NCBI GenBank assembly: GCA_009777775.1
Contig: WRLE01000011.1
Coordinates: 1-64,000 of the forward strand
Reading direction: 5' to 3'
Origin: Oscillospiraceae bacterium
GTDB taxonomy: Bacteria > Bacillota > Clostridia > Oscillospirales > Oscillospiraceae
DNA length: 64,000 nucleotides
The position numbers were made by a program, and so were the translations under genes. This document shows positions 26,476 through 34,711 of the stretch, piece by piece. Within the stretch, counting starts at the first letter, position 1. Each line of letters opens with the position of its first letter. Under the pieces are notes generated by a model, which was not told where the DNA came from, did not search any database, and saw nothing but the letters and a program-made list of their open reading frames with translations.

Positions 26476-27049
26476 TGTTCTTCCGTTTCATTATTGTTCC
26501 TAGAGCGGGGTAGAGGATGAAGACGGTTATGGAGTTGGCTGCTGCTGTGCCGATGATTATTGCGTTGAATACGCCCAGAGCCATGTTGTTGACTTCCATA
26601 CCTGAAAGAAGGAGTATTTTCAGCATGAGAAAGAATGTATAGCCGCTGGCAAGGGTAGTTAGAAAAGTCATCACTGCTGGTATCAATGACATTTTGCCAA
26701 ATTTTGTATTGATGGGTATGCGGATTAGCAGGAACATTACAACAGCTCCAATGGCTTCGCTGGCGATATTGGCATAGGGTGTTGCTCCGGGGAGGAACAT
26801 ACAGACGACTCCTGCGATGAGTCCGATTGCGAGAGCTTCGAAAAATCTGGGTCGCACCAGCAAAATTGCCAGGGCGTACATTGCAATGACCATGTTGGGT
26901 TTTAGCGGTGTGAATGAAAATATTGTGTTAGATACTGCTTTAAGGACAGCTCCAGCTGCGATGAGTACCGCTACGATTAATATTTCCGTAACGGTGATGC
27001 CTTGTTTCTTCTTGGTTTCCAGTTCTCTTTTTTGTGCTAGTTCTGACAT
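26450..27049 (-). CDS. trpP: ECF S component, TrpP-like (probable tryptophan uptake)
   Basis: A 199-residue integral membrane protein with about six hydrophobic helices. The central part (helix, FSFTPLKPNMVIAMYALAIL, helix, GLIAGVVCMFLPGATPYA) resembles TrpP of Firmicutes, an S-component-like tryptophan transporter. It is followed by both ATPases and EcfT, giving a complete dedicated ECF importer. The tRNA-Trp-like T-box in its leader supports tryptophan as substrate. The ribosome binding site AAGGTGG is 10 nt before the ATG. The last six or so residues come from the short repeat array and are unlikely to matter. Confidence 0.8.
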   Translation of the reverse strand: MSELAQKRELETKKKQGITVTEILIVAVLIAAGAVLKAVSNTIFSFTPLKPNMVIAMYALAILLVRPRFFEALAIGLIAGVVCMFLPGATPYANIASEAIGAVVMFLLIRIPINTKFGKMSLIPAVMTFLTTLASGYTFFLMLKILLLSGMEVNNMALGVFNAIIIGTAAANSITVFILYPALGTIMKRKNTEQLTINN

Positions 27050-27078
27050 GATAATGGGTCCACCTTTCGTTAATTAGT

Positions 27079-27370
27079 AAACAAAATACTCGCCCAATGA
27101 CTATCTATTGTCAAGGACGAGTTGTGACCCGTGGTGCCACCTTGATTCGCAGAAATGATTCTGCCTCCGGCGGGATACTGATATATCCCTCAGCTTTCAC
27201 GCAGCTGATACGTTGCGGAGTACTCGGATTATTAATCCTTTGACCGCACCCTCCGTGGACCATTATGATATCCTGCAATTCCGCAAGGCTCTCAGCTACT
27301 CCCTGCTCTCTGTGGGCGCATATAATATCTTTACTTCCACATCAACGGTTTGATGGACGAATATTCGGTT
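27079..27370 (-). promoter_or_regulatory. T-box leader, probably tRNA-Trp responsive
   Basis: The minus-strand leader has the antiterminator T-box AAGGTGGCACCACGGGTC (27143-27126) with its partner CTCGTCCTTG, and a Rho-independent terminator (arms 27122-27115 and 27095-27088, then TATTTTGTTT). Upstream are AGAGAG and a stem GCAGGG/CCTTGC closing an AG-bulge-like loop, as in Stem I. The variable T-box base is C, which pairs with a tRNA whose discriminator base is G; tRNA-Trp has G73, whereas tRNA-Phe and -Tyr have A73. A TGG triplet lies in the 3' side of Stem I (27262-27260). Uncharged tRNA-Trp would thus turn on the whole operon. The T-box is certain; the Trp assignment is well supported but provisional. 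Confidence 0.93.
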
Positions 27371-27376
27371 TTTGAA

Positions 27377-27406
27377 ATCCTAGCACAAAGGGATGTGCTT
27401 TGTCAA
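27377..27406 (-). promoter_or_regulatory. Promoter of the T-box operon
   Basis: Minus-strand TTGACA (27406-27401), an 18-nt spacer and TAGGAT (27382-27377). The spacer contains the dyad AGCACA-N6-TGTGCT, a possible operator. Confidence 0.75.
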
Positions 27407-27450
27407 TACTTTTTTTGGCAAATGGAAAATATAGTTGTGACATCGGAGCG

Positions 27451-27639
27451 TGTTGCATAAATAGTGTTTTCGTTTTCATGAGCTAAGGAGCTACGAGCAA
27501 AGCCGCACAAAGGCTCATTTTCGCGGCTTGCGAACTCGCTTCGCTCAAACAGCGCAAGCCCTTTAGCTCAAATTTCGCCATGTGCGGCTAATGCTCTTCG
27601 CTATACGCTCATGAAAACGAAAACACTATTTATGCAACA
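27451..27639. repeat. 189-nt palindromic element with perfect 33-bp arms
   Basis: Bases 27451-27483 (starting TGTTGCATAAATAGTG) are exactly complementary to 27607-27639. The centre is also largely self-complementary: GAGCAAAGCCGCACA near 27491 pairs with TGTGCGGCTAATGCTC near 27582 with small bulges, so almost the whole element folds into one long branched hairpin. No reading frame or transposase. Looks like a non-autonomous insertion element; same design as 7050-7180 but with different sequence. Confidence 0.9.
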
Positions 27640-27670
27640 TAATAGATTTTGGGGACACATGATTAGTCAT

Positions 27671-27815
27671 AAAAAAACGTCAGGGAAAGATTGCTCTTTC
27701 CCTGACTTTGGTTGCGGCATGCCTCGCCGCGAAAGTTTCCTCTTATTGGGATTCCTCCCGGAGAGGCATGTCACTAGGCTTACTAATTTTGACCCCCTCC
27801 TTTCGTGTTAAGATA
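27671..27815 (-). ncRNA. Candidate free-standing structured small RNA, about 144 nt
   Basis: A minus-strand unit with a good promoter (27849-27821) and a very strong terminator, the perfect hairpin GTCAGGGAAAGA/TCTTTCCCTGAC followed by seven T. Between them an 8-bp stem, CATGCCTC (about 27770-27763) with GAGGCATG, encloses a smaller stem-loop region. An AAAGGAGG near the 5' end precedes only an eight-codon frame, so it does not look like a protein gene. No gene follows before the next promoter. I do not recognise the RNA family; I checked for SRP RNA and common riboswitch cores without success. Confidence 0.6.
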
Positions 27816-27820
27816 CTATT

Positions 27821-27849
27821 ATTTTACCCCAAATGGCGAAGTATTGCAA
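27821..27849 (-). promoter_or_regulatory. Promoter of the candidate small RNA
   Basis: Minus-strand TTGCAA (27849-27844), 17-nt spacer, TAAAAT (27826-27821). Confidence 0.6.
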
Positions 27850-27866
27850 GAAAAAATTTTCAAACT

Positions 27867-27894
27867 TTGCAAAATCTTTGTATTGTGATATGAT
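27867..27894 (+). promoter_or_regulatory. Probable promoter of the DUF2812 gene
   Basis: TTGCAA (27867-27872), 16-nt spacer, TATGAT (27889-27894), about 70 nt before the GTG start; divergent from the small-RNA promoter, 18 nt apart. Confidence 0.5.
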
Positions 27895-27968
27895 GAGCAA
27901 CAAAATGATGAAAAATCAAATTATGTGATATTGTACAGTTAATTATTTCAACGAAAGCGGGGATTTTT

Positions 27969-29249
27969 GTGGCAAAGACAATAGGAAAGACTATGCATTA
28001 TTGGCATTGGGAAATTGGAAAAGTCGAAAGTTGGTTTACCCATATGTCTAAGCAAGGGCTTCATCTTGTTGAATTAAAAAATAATAAAGCTCGTTTTGAA
28101 CATGGGGAAGAAAAACGATATAAATATCGTATGCTTTTTGGAGAAAAAGGATATGCAAACGCTCCACCAGAGCATTTTAAAGAATTTGAGGAATTGGGCT
28201 GGGAGTATGTATGCGAAAATAATGATACATACATATTCCGATCGCTCGAATCATTGGATTTACCCGAGATTCAAGACCCTCAGGAGTTAGCCAATGAGTT
28301 GAGCATTAGTAGAAAGAAACGGACTAAATGGGTATATCCTATGATTATAATCTATGCTTTCTATTTAATTTATAGATTTTTTATAAGAAAATACCCAATA
28401 TTACGCTTAGTAGATTTTAGTGGAAATTCTGACTTAAGGTCATTATTTCTACTTATATATGTATGCTGTGTTGCATTTAAATCAGCAAAGGAACTAAAGC
28501 GACTGGAATTATCATTATCAACAGGAGTTCCAATTGACCATAATGAAAAATGGGAAATTCCAATTGTTCGTCGAAAACTGCGATATATAGGCTTATTTGT
28601 CATCGGATTAATATTGCTTTTTCTGCCACGCTTTCTAATATACCCTTATTCTATAGAAAATATTAACTATACATTGAATCTACCTTACGAAAGTATAGAT
28701 TATCGAGTTATTCGACTAGCAGATATAGAAAATGATGAAAATTTGTTACGTAGAAATCTTGGAGTCGAAAAACGAGGAGTTGATTATGGAAATTACATTA
28801 GCACTAATTGGTCTCCATTTGCTCCGTTGGTAATTGACACATCGGAACATGGAGTAGTACCAAATAAAAAATGGGTATCCAGCGGACCTCATTCGCGTGC
28901 TGATATGGAATATCAACCAATTCTTGAGTATGTATTATATCAATTCAGGTTCTCATGGATGGCTGATGTAGCATTACGAGAATTGCTACTTTGGACAGAA
29001 AGCTACGATATTAAATATTTTTCCCAGGGAATAACCCTGAGTTACGCCCCCGAGAGAATCGCACCCTCTGAAGTATTCGACCATCCGCAATTCGACAGAT
29101 TATTCATCAGAGAAGAAACAGTCGTTCCCGAAATGCATATAATTGCTACGAAAGGTAACTACATAGTCAGAATCAAATACATCGGCGAGCAGAGTTTGGA
29201 AATCGTACTGATTGAAATAGAGAAGCTGTTCGATAGATTGATGGCTTAG
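27969..29249 (+). CDS. DUF2812 membrane protein
   Basis: A 426-residue protein beginning at GTG 27969. Residues 1-100 match the DUF2812 domain (WHWEIGKVESWFTHMSKQGL is its hallmark opening), followed by three hydrophobic helices at about 119-137, 157-174 and 203-224 and a 200-residue C-terminal domain that lies outside or inside the membrane depending on topology. DUF2812 proteins are common in Firmicutes, often next to PadR-type regulators, and are of unknown biochemical function. No PadR gene is adjacent here. Stands alone between the small-RNA locus and the PstS-like pair. Confidence 0.75.
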   Translation: MAKTIGKTMHYWHWEIGKVESWFTHMSKQGLHLVELKNNKARFEHGEEKRYKYRMLFGEKGYANAPPEHFKEFEELGWEYVCENNDTYIFRSLESLDLPEIQDPQELANELSISRKKRTKWVYPMIIIYAFYLIYRFFIRKYPILRLVDFSGNSDLRSLFLLIYVCCVAFKSAKELKRLELSLSTGVPIDHNEKWEIPIVRRKLRYIGLFVIGLILLFLPRFLIYPYSIENINYTLNLPYESIDYRVIRLADIENDENLLRRNLGVEKRGVDYGNYISTNWSPFAPLVIDTSEHGVVPNKKWVSSGPHSRADMEYQPILEYVLYQFRFSWMADVALRELLLWTESYDIKYFSQGITLSYAPERIAPSEVFDHPQFDRLFIREETVVPEMHIIATKGNYIVRIKYIGEQSLEIVLIEIEKLFDRLMA

Positions 29250-29452
29250 GATTGTAGTGTTTGGCGTATCCTCTATTTTGTTATAAAATTCGCTCTAAAA
29301 TGTTTGTAAAATGCCTCTAAAATGTTATGAGCAGTGATATAGCTTAGGCTTATATTGTTACGCATAATAATGAAGCATTTACGAGAGTTAGTGACTTTTC
29401 CTTAACAAAGATATAAAAACGAATGATTTCCTTTGAAAAGAGATGTTCTTAC

Positions 29453-31471
29453 ATGAAAAAAACAATAATTTTAATGCTATGTTTGACAATATGCTTATCC
29501 TTGATTATAGGATGCAAGAAGGAAATCCAGGCTACTCCCTTTGATGCTGGGTATCCATACACAGAGGAAAACTTTCCTCGCATCGATGGCTCCACTGCAA
29601 CAATTCCGCTTATTGAAGCTGTTACCTGCGCTCTTTTGGGAAAACCGCGATGGGAAGTTGATGTCAGTGTTAGCACAACAAGCGATGCTTATTTTGCCCT
29701 TGCCAGTGGAGAAGCAGACATTCTTTTCGTATATGATGGCGGTGAGAATACTCGCAGGCTGGTCAATGCTGATGAAATATTTGAAACTGTGCCCATTGGG
29801 AAAGATGCTTTGGTGTTTATCGTGAACAGAGACAACCCTATAGACAATCTAACAACAGAGCAAGTGCAGAAGATATTCACCGGGGAATACACCAACTGGA
29901 GCGAATTGGGTGGTAACGATGAGCAGATTAGAGCATATCAAAGGGAAGAAGGTTCTGGAAGTCAGACCCTGATGGACAAGCTAGTTATGCAAGGCTTAAC
30001 CATGGGAGACCCTACTGACGTTGCGATTGTACGATTAATGCCTGAATTAGTGGAAGTGGTTGCTGATAATACTGAGAGACCAACGAGTATTGGATACAAT
30101 GTCTATTTTTATGTTACAGAAATGCGAGGAAACGATTACATAAAAATATTGTCCATTGATGGTATTGAACCCTCCTACGATACAATTCAATCAGGCGAGT
30201 ACCCCTTTGTCGGCGAGTTCTATTCTGTTATACGTAAGAATGAGCCCATTGACAGCCCTGCTCGTGCTCTTTTTGAGTGGATACAAAGCGATGAGGCACA
30301 AAATCTTATTGCCAGCGAAAACTATGTGGCGATTAGAAACAACCCAAGCGCGAGAACTCCATATGTACAAGGTAACTACTCGCCATATCCTCCTGGTGAA
30401 GAACCGATATATTTTCGTGGAGTAGATCCATATCGACTTTCAGCGAGAAATGATTATGGGCAGCTTTATTTCTATTTGGGGAAAACTCGCGATGAAGATT
30501 ATAGGGTTCCCATCCGATTTTATGGACTCTGCACACAAGACGGTAAAGTCGTAACAGAACCGATTTATTCCATACCTCTAATTTTAAATGACAGTATGGG
30601 TAATCAGGCTTATGTATGCTATAGAAGTGATAAAGAACCTCAAATATTTACTTATGTTGATACTTATGGCGATGTAGAATATGAGCATAAATACGAGTTA
30701 AATCCTGTCTTATTATTTGCTACTGATGGTAGTTGGGTTATGGAGCTAGATAAAGTCCAACTTTTCGGTAGTCCGGAAGGTCCGAGTTATTCAGCAAAAA
30801 ACAATGACTTTCTTCAAGCTTTTTTTGATGGCGAAATGATGATAGTAAACATAAAAGGGGAGATAATATCAACAACTTATGAAAATGGAAACGTTCGTGC
30901 TTATAATTACCAAAGATTTTCACCTTTAGAGCTACGAAGTTTCAATATCGCTTTAACAGGTGATAGGTTTCTTGTCGGCGATTATTTTAATGGTAGACGA
31001 ATATCAGAACTATATAATGTCGATGGAAATTTGTTTGCCACAGGGATACAAGGGTATCCTTCGGGTATGGCTAGTACGTATTTTGTGACATATGAATCCA
31101 TTTATACGAGTAATTTTGGTGCAAGTGTTTTTACATATACTCTTGATGGTGAATTGATTGCAAGAATGGATTCAAATGAGCATTTTGAAATCACCTTTGC
31201 TGTACTAAAGGGAGATTATACTTTGATATTTACTCCCGATAGAATGCTACTATGCGATAGCGAACTAAATATTATATATGATTATTATATAGGAAATGAT
31301 GATGAATTATTCGATGATAGTCTGCGCTATACGATGGGATTAAACGTCCTGTATAGATCGGACACAAATAGCAATCTTCATCGAACATATTTAACAGACG
31401 GTACACTTTTAGTGAGCTGGTTTGATCCTGATATGGTATATCACTACACTGATACGAATTATTTTAGATAA
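29453..31471 (+). CDS. PstS-like solute-binding lipoprotein with WG-like C-terminal domain (copy 1)
   Basis: About 672 residues from the ATG at 29453 (an upstream ATG at 29423 precedes the signal peptide). A lipoprotein signal with lipobox LIIGC is followed by a PstS/SBP_bac_11-like domain: PRIDGSTATIPLIEAV, the FTGEYTNWSELGG segment and REEGSGSQTL are the phosphate-binding family signatures (about residues 38-290). Residues 330-670 form a second region of beta-rich repeats (LFATDGSW, DGELIARMD) like WG or propeller repeats. It should sit on the outer face of the membrane. No Pst permease or ATPase is adjacent, so it may sense or capture an oxyanion rather than feed a transporter. Tandem paralog follows. 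Confidence 0.82.
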   Translation: MKKTIILMLCLTICLSLIIGCKKEIQATPFDAGYPYTEENFPRIDGSTATIPLIEAVTCALLGKPRWEVDVSVSTTSDAYFALASGEADILFVYDGGENTRRLVNADEIFETVPIGKDALVFIVNRDNPIDNLTTEQVQKIFTGEYTNWSELGGNDEQIRAYQREEGSGSQTLMDKLVMQGLTMGDPTDVAIVRLMPELVEVVADNTERPTSIGYNVYFYVTEMRGNDYIKILSIDGIEPSYDTIQSGEYPFVGEFYSVIRKNEPIDSPARALFEWIQSDEAQNLIASENYVAIRNNPSARTPYVQGNYSPYPPGEEPIYFRGVDPYRLSARNDYGQLYFYLGKTRDEDYRVPIRFYGLCTQDGKVVTEPIYSIPLILNDSMGNQAYVCYRSDKEPQIFTYVDTYGDVEYEHKYELNPVLLFATDGSWVMELDKVQLFGSPEGPSYSAKNNDFLQAFFDGEMMIVNIKGEIISTTYENGNVRAYNYQRFSPLELRSFNIALTGDRFLVGDYFNGRRISELYNVDGNLFATGIQGYPSGMASTYFVTYESIYTSNFGASVFTYTLDGELIARMDSNEHFEITFAVLKGDYTLIFTPDRMLLCDSELNIIYDYYIGNDDELFDDSLRYTMGLNVLYRSDTNSNLHRTYLTDGTLLVSWFDPDMVYHYTDTNYFR

Positions 31472-31541
31472 TGATTTGTAATTTCGTTGCCCTCGTGAGC
31501 AGTTATAATAATTTTTATAATATATTATGAAAGGAAAAAAC

Positions 31542-33617
31542 ATGAAAAAAATACATTTTACTTTACTCGCTTTGCTTTTCTGCTTCGTTATGCTGGTGGC
31601 ATGTAAAAACGATTTGGATACATCGCCATCGCCATCGTCAATAGAAACGGAGCAAAGCACGCAGTCGCCATCACCAATAGAAACAGAGCAGGACACGCAG
31701 CCGCCTGATGTTTCACCAGTTGAGGAACCCACATCGACAATAGAAAATCCGCGATACCAATTTACCCAGGATAACTATCCCAGGATAGATGGCTCCACAG
31801 CAACGATTCCGCTTATTGAGGCTGTTGGCAGTGCTTTATTGGGAATTCCACGCTGGGAGATTGATGCCAATGTTAGCAAAACTAGCGGTGCTTATGTCGA
31901 GCTTGCCTTTAATAGGGCGGACATCTTACTGGTATATGATGGCGGAGAACAAACTCGGGAGCGAGTTAATGCCGATGAGCTTTTTGAGACTGTGCCAATA
32001 GGAAAAGACGCATTGGTGTTTATTGTCAACAAAGATAACCCGATAAATAATCTCACTACTGAGCAAGTAAGATTAATATTTTCGGGTTTTTATACCAACT
32101 GGAGCGAAGTAGGTGGTAGTAACGAGCCAATACGTGCTTACCAAAGGGGTATTGGTTCAGGTAGCCAGGCACTTATGGACAAATTGGTAATGCCAGGTCT
32201 GAATATGGGAGACCCGATAAAAATACCAACCATAGAGGACATGGGTGGATTAATAGCAGCGGTCGCAGACTTTTCAGGAAGTCCATCAGCCATTGGGTAT
32301 AATGTCTATTTCTACGTGACGGAAATGCGAGGTAATGACTATATAAAAATTCTTTCCATCGATGATGTGATGCCCAGTTATGATACGATACTCTCTGGTG
32401 AATATCCCTTTGTCAGCGAATTTTATTCGGTTATTCGTAAAAGTGAGCCCGACGATAGCCCGGCTCGAGCATTGCATGAATGGCTGCAAACAGCGGAAGC
32501 CCAAAACCTGATAGCCAGTGAAAACTATGTGGCTCTTAGAGCAAATCCCAACGAAAGCACTCCCACTGTGATTGGCGATTTCTCTTTGTATCCTCCTGGA
32601 GAAGAGCCGGAGTACTTCCCTGGTATTGACCCTTATATATTCACAGCAAGAAGCGATTATGGACAGTTGTATTTTTATTTAGGTTTACATCGCATTGATG
32701 AATATTCATCACCGGAGTTTTATGGACTATGCAATGAAGAGGGAAAAATAATTACAGAACCCATATATACTGTACCATTACTGCTTACTGACAGTATGGG
32801 GAATCAATCATATTTATGCTATAGAAGCGACAAAGAACCGACAGTTCAAGTTGAAACTTGGGATACGTGGACATATGCGTATAGCTATTATCCTGTGTTG
32901 CTTTTCGCCACTGATGGTAGCTGGATCAAAGAATTTGATGGTGCCTCGCCTTGTACAGGTTTTCGTGGAGCCATCGATGCATACATCAACAATGATAGCT
33001 TGGCGGTCATGCTGAACGGCAAATGGGGTATGGTGAACATGATGGGCGAAACAGTTGCTCCCTTTGAGCTTGACAGCAAAGATGGGATATACAATCCGGA
33101 AGGACTAAGTGGCAATAATGACATTATCAATTACAGCCTTGCTGTTACTGGCGACAGGTATATAGCTTACATGATTCTTACCGATGATTATGGTTTAGAA
33201 CACGTCAGTGGAACTGACTTGCTTGATAGGAGCGGAAATATAATAGCAAAAAATATTAAGGGTAGACCATATGGAATGCCCGGTGTGTATTTTGTGACTA
33301 GCGAATGGTTTGTGGATGAAGATAAAGGTAATTCAGTATATACTTATACCTTGGATGGAGATTTGATTGCTTCTTTGGAATCAACGGATGATATGTTTAT
33401 CACCCATGCTGTTCCCCTGGGAGACTATGTGTGGATATTTACAGATAACAGAAATATTCTCTGTGATAGGGAGCTGAATATTCTAATTGAGTATCCGGAG
33501 TTTGATTACTATGGATATGGAGCAAATGTATTATACCTTTACGATTGGGATAGCCCATATTATCGCACATATCTCCCAGATGGTACGCGCCTCGTGACTT
33601 GGTACGATTCGGATTAA
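31542..33617 (+). CDS. PstS-like solute-binding lipoprotein with WG-like C-terminal domain (copy 2)
   Basis: About 691 residues from the ATG at 31542 (GAAAGGA 6-7 nt upstream). Lipobox LVAC, then a Ser/Pro/Glu/Thr-rich spacer of about 50 residues with near-repeats of SPIETEQ, then the same PstS-like domain as the gene upstream and the same C-terminal region, including KWGMVNMMGE, a clear WG-type repeat. It is co-oriented with copy 1 after a 70-nt gap; the two are evidently a tandem duplication, strongly conserved in the ligand domain. The added low-complexity linker in copy 2 would hold the domain further from the membrane. Confidence 0.82.
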   Translation: MKKIHFTLLALLFCFVMLVACKNDLDTSPSPSSIETEQSTQSPSPIETEQDTQPPDVSPVEEPTSTIENPRYQFTQDNYPRIDGSTATIPLIEAVGSALLGIPRWEIDANVSKTSGAYVELAFNRADILLVYDGGEQTRERVNADELFETVPIGKDALVFIVNKDNPINNLTTEQVRLIFSGFYTNWSEVGGSNEPIRAYQRGIGSGSQALMDKLVMPGLNMGDPIKIPTIEDMGGLIAAVADFSGSPSAIGYNVYFYVTEMRGNDYIKILSIDDVMPSYDTILSGEYPFVSEFYSVIRKSEPDDSPARALHEWLQTAEAQNLIASENYVALRANPNESTPTVIGDFSLYPPGEEPEYFPGIDPYIFTARSDYGQLYFYLGLHRIDEYSSPEFYGLCNEEGKIITEPIYTVPLLLTDSMGNQSYLCYRSDKEPTVQVETWDTWTYAYSYYPVLLFATDGSWIKEFDGASPCTGFRGAIDAYINNDSLAVMLNGKWGMVNMMGETVAPFELDSKDGIYNPEGLSGNNDIINYSLAVTGDRYIAYMILTDDYGLEHVSGTDLLDRSGNIIAKNIKGRPYGMPGVYFVTSEWFVDEDKGNSVYTYTLDGDLIASLESTDDMFITHAVPLGDYVWIFTDNRNILCDRELNILIEYPEFDYYGYGANVLYLYDWDSPYYRTYLPDGTRLVTWYDSD

Positions 33618-33641
33618 ATATTTATTAGACGGAGAGTCAAT

Positions 33642-34454
33642 TCAAGCTATTTTTACAGGGATTGATATGGCAATTAGGTAGTCTTCATCGTTTAGTACGC
33701 AAATTTCATTGAGAGGATACTCCTCATATGCCGGACCTGTGATGTCGTAGCCATTTTCATCAATAAACTCCAATAGACGCTCATATAAACTATGGGTGTT
33801 GCCATAACCGCCCCGCTTGTAACCAACGACATGCAAGCCGGGCGGGATTTTTTCATAACCTTCGGGACCATAAAAATAATACTTGTCGGGCCAAATCCAT
33901 TCCCTTCGGCGAAGGCGTTCCTGGGAAAAGATTGCCCAAACTGGGTAGTTTAGATCTAAATCGGGGTATTTTTCGTGGCAGTCTTCGTAAAAATCATACA
34001 GTGCATCATAATCACTTCTTGTTCCACTGTAATCGTTTTGCTTTCCAAGTACAATGCTTCTCTCAGGCAGTTGTTGCAATGTGATTATCTCTTCATCGAT
34101 ATCGAGATGCGTTTCTATAATATCTTTGATTAGCTCCAATAGTTTCTTTGCATGGAGCAGTTTATCTATTTCCTCGTTGATGCGAGTGAGCTGATTTCCC
34201 AAGAGTTGCTTTGACAATTCTGGAGTTCTTATGTCCTTAAGTCGTTTGATTTCAACTAATGGCATCCCAAGAGTCTTGAATGTGCGAATTAGGTTCATCA
34301 CCGCCAATTGTCCATGGGAATAGTATCTGTAGTTATTCTCCCCTCGAGTAACAGGAGTTAATAGTTTGATTTTGTCATAATGGAGCAAAGTATCCCTAGT
34401 AGTCCGAGCATACTTTGCAAAATCGTGTATAGAAAAAATATCTTTTCGAGTCAT
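33642..34454 (-). CDS. MerR-family transcriptional regulator with effector-binding domain
   Basis: A 270-residue regulator. Residues 6-75 are the MerR winged helix-turn-helix (FSIHDFAKYARTTRDTLLHY, then NNYRYYSHGQLAVM), followed by a dimerising coiled coil to about 125 and a GyrI-like effector-binding domain. MerR proteins activate promoters with over-long spacers; exactly such a promoter lies 170 bp away at 34623-34653, pointing to the divergent transporter and malic enzyme genes as targets. The ligand is unknown. Confidence 0.88.
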   Translation of the reverse strand: MTRKDIFSIHDFAKYARTTRDTLLHYDKIKLLTPVTRGENNYRYYSHGQLAVMNLIRTFKTLGMPLVEIKRLKDIRTPELSKQLLGNQLTRINEEIDKLLHAKKLLELIKDIIETHLDIDEEIITLQQLPERSIVLGKQNDYSGTRSDYDALYDFYEDCHEKYPDLDLNYPVWAIFSQERLRRREWIWPDKYYFYGPEGYEKIPPGLHVVGYKRGGYGNTHSLYERLLEFIDENGYDITGPAYEEYPLNEICVLNDEDYLIAISIPVKIA

Positions 34455-34518
34455 AATGTACTCATCCTTTGTTTAATTAGTGGTTTAAATCTCGTATCTT
34501 CTGCAGTGCGAGGCTTCC

Positions 34519-34572
34519 GTAGGGCGCGGCATCCCTGACGCGCCGCAAGCACCCACCGCACCATGTGCAACG
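34519..34572 (+). repeat. GC-rich dispersed repeat, one complete arm
   Basis: GTAGGGCGCGGCATCCCTGA and the next eight bases (34519-34546) are identical to the left arm of the palindrome at 50902-50978; the right arm here is degraded. Markedly GC-rich against its surroundings. Confidence 0.85.
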
Positions 34573-34622
34573 CGCCAAACTATATAATGTGAAAAAAACT
34601 TAAAAAACTTTGAAAAAACCTA

Positions 34623-34653
34623 TTGACCCTGGTGTTGCACCATAGCTTATACT
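34623..34653 (+). promoter_or_regulatory. MerR-type promoter/operator for the malate transporter operon
   Basis: TTGACC (34623-34628) and TATACT (34648-34653) are separated by 19 nt, two more than optimal, with the dyad GGTG-TTG-CACC in the spacer. This geometry is diagnostic of promoters that MerR-family proteins activate by twisting the DNA. The merR gene is divergent and adjacent. Confidence 0.75.
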
Positions 34654-34711
34654 CCCGATAGTAGTCATCTACTACATATTATTTTAGACTTCCGGAAAGG
34701 AGCAAAAAGAC

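Noticed and set aside
27671-27815. Possible SRP RNA or known riboswitch
   Set aside because: The conserved SRP tetraloop region (GGAAGGAAGC type) is missing, and no downstream gene exists for a riboswitch to control.
27611-27893. Plus-strand frames across the palindrome and candidate small RNA
   Set aside because: They overlap a perfect inverted repeat and a terminator hairpin, lack ribosome binding sites and have non-protein-like composition.
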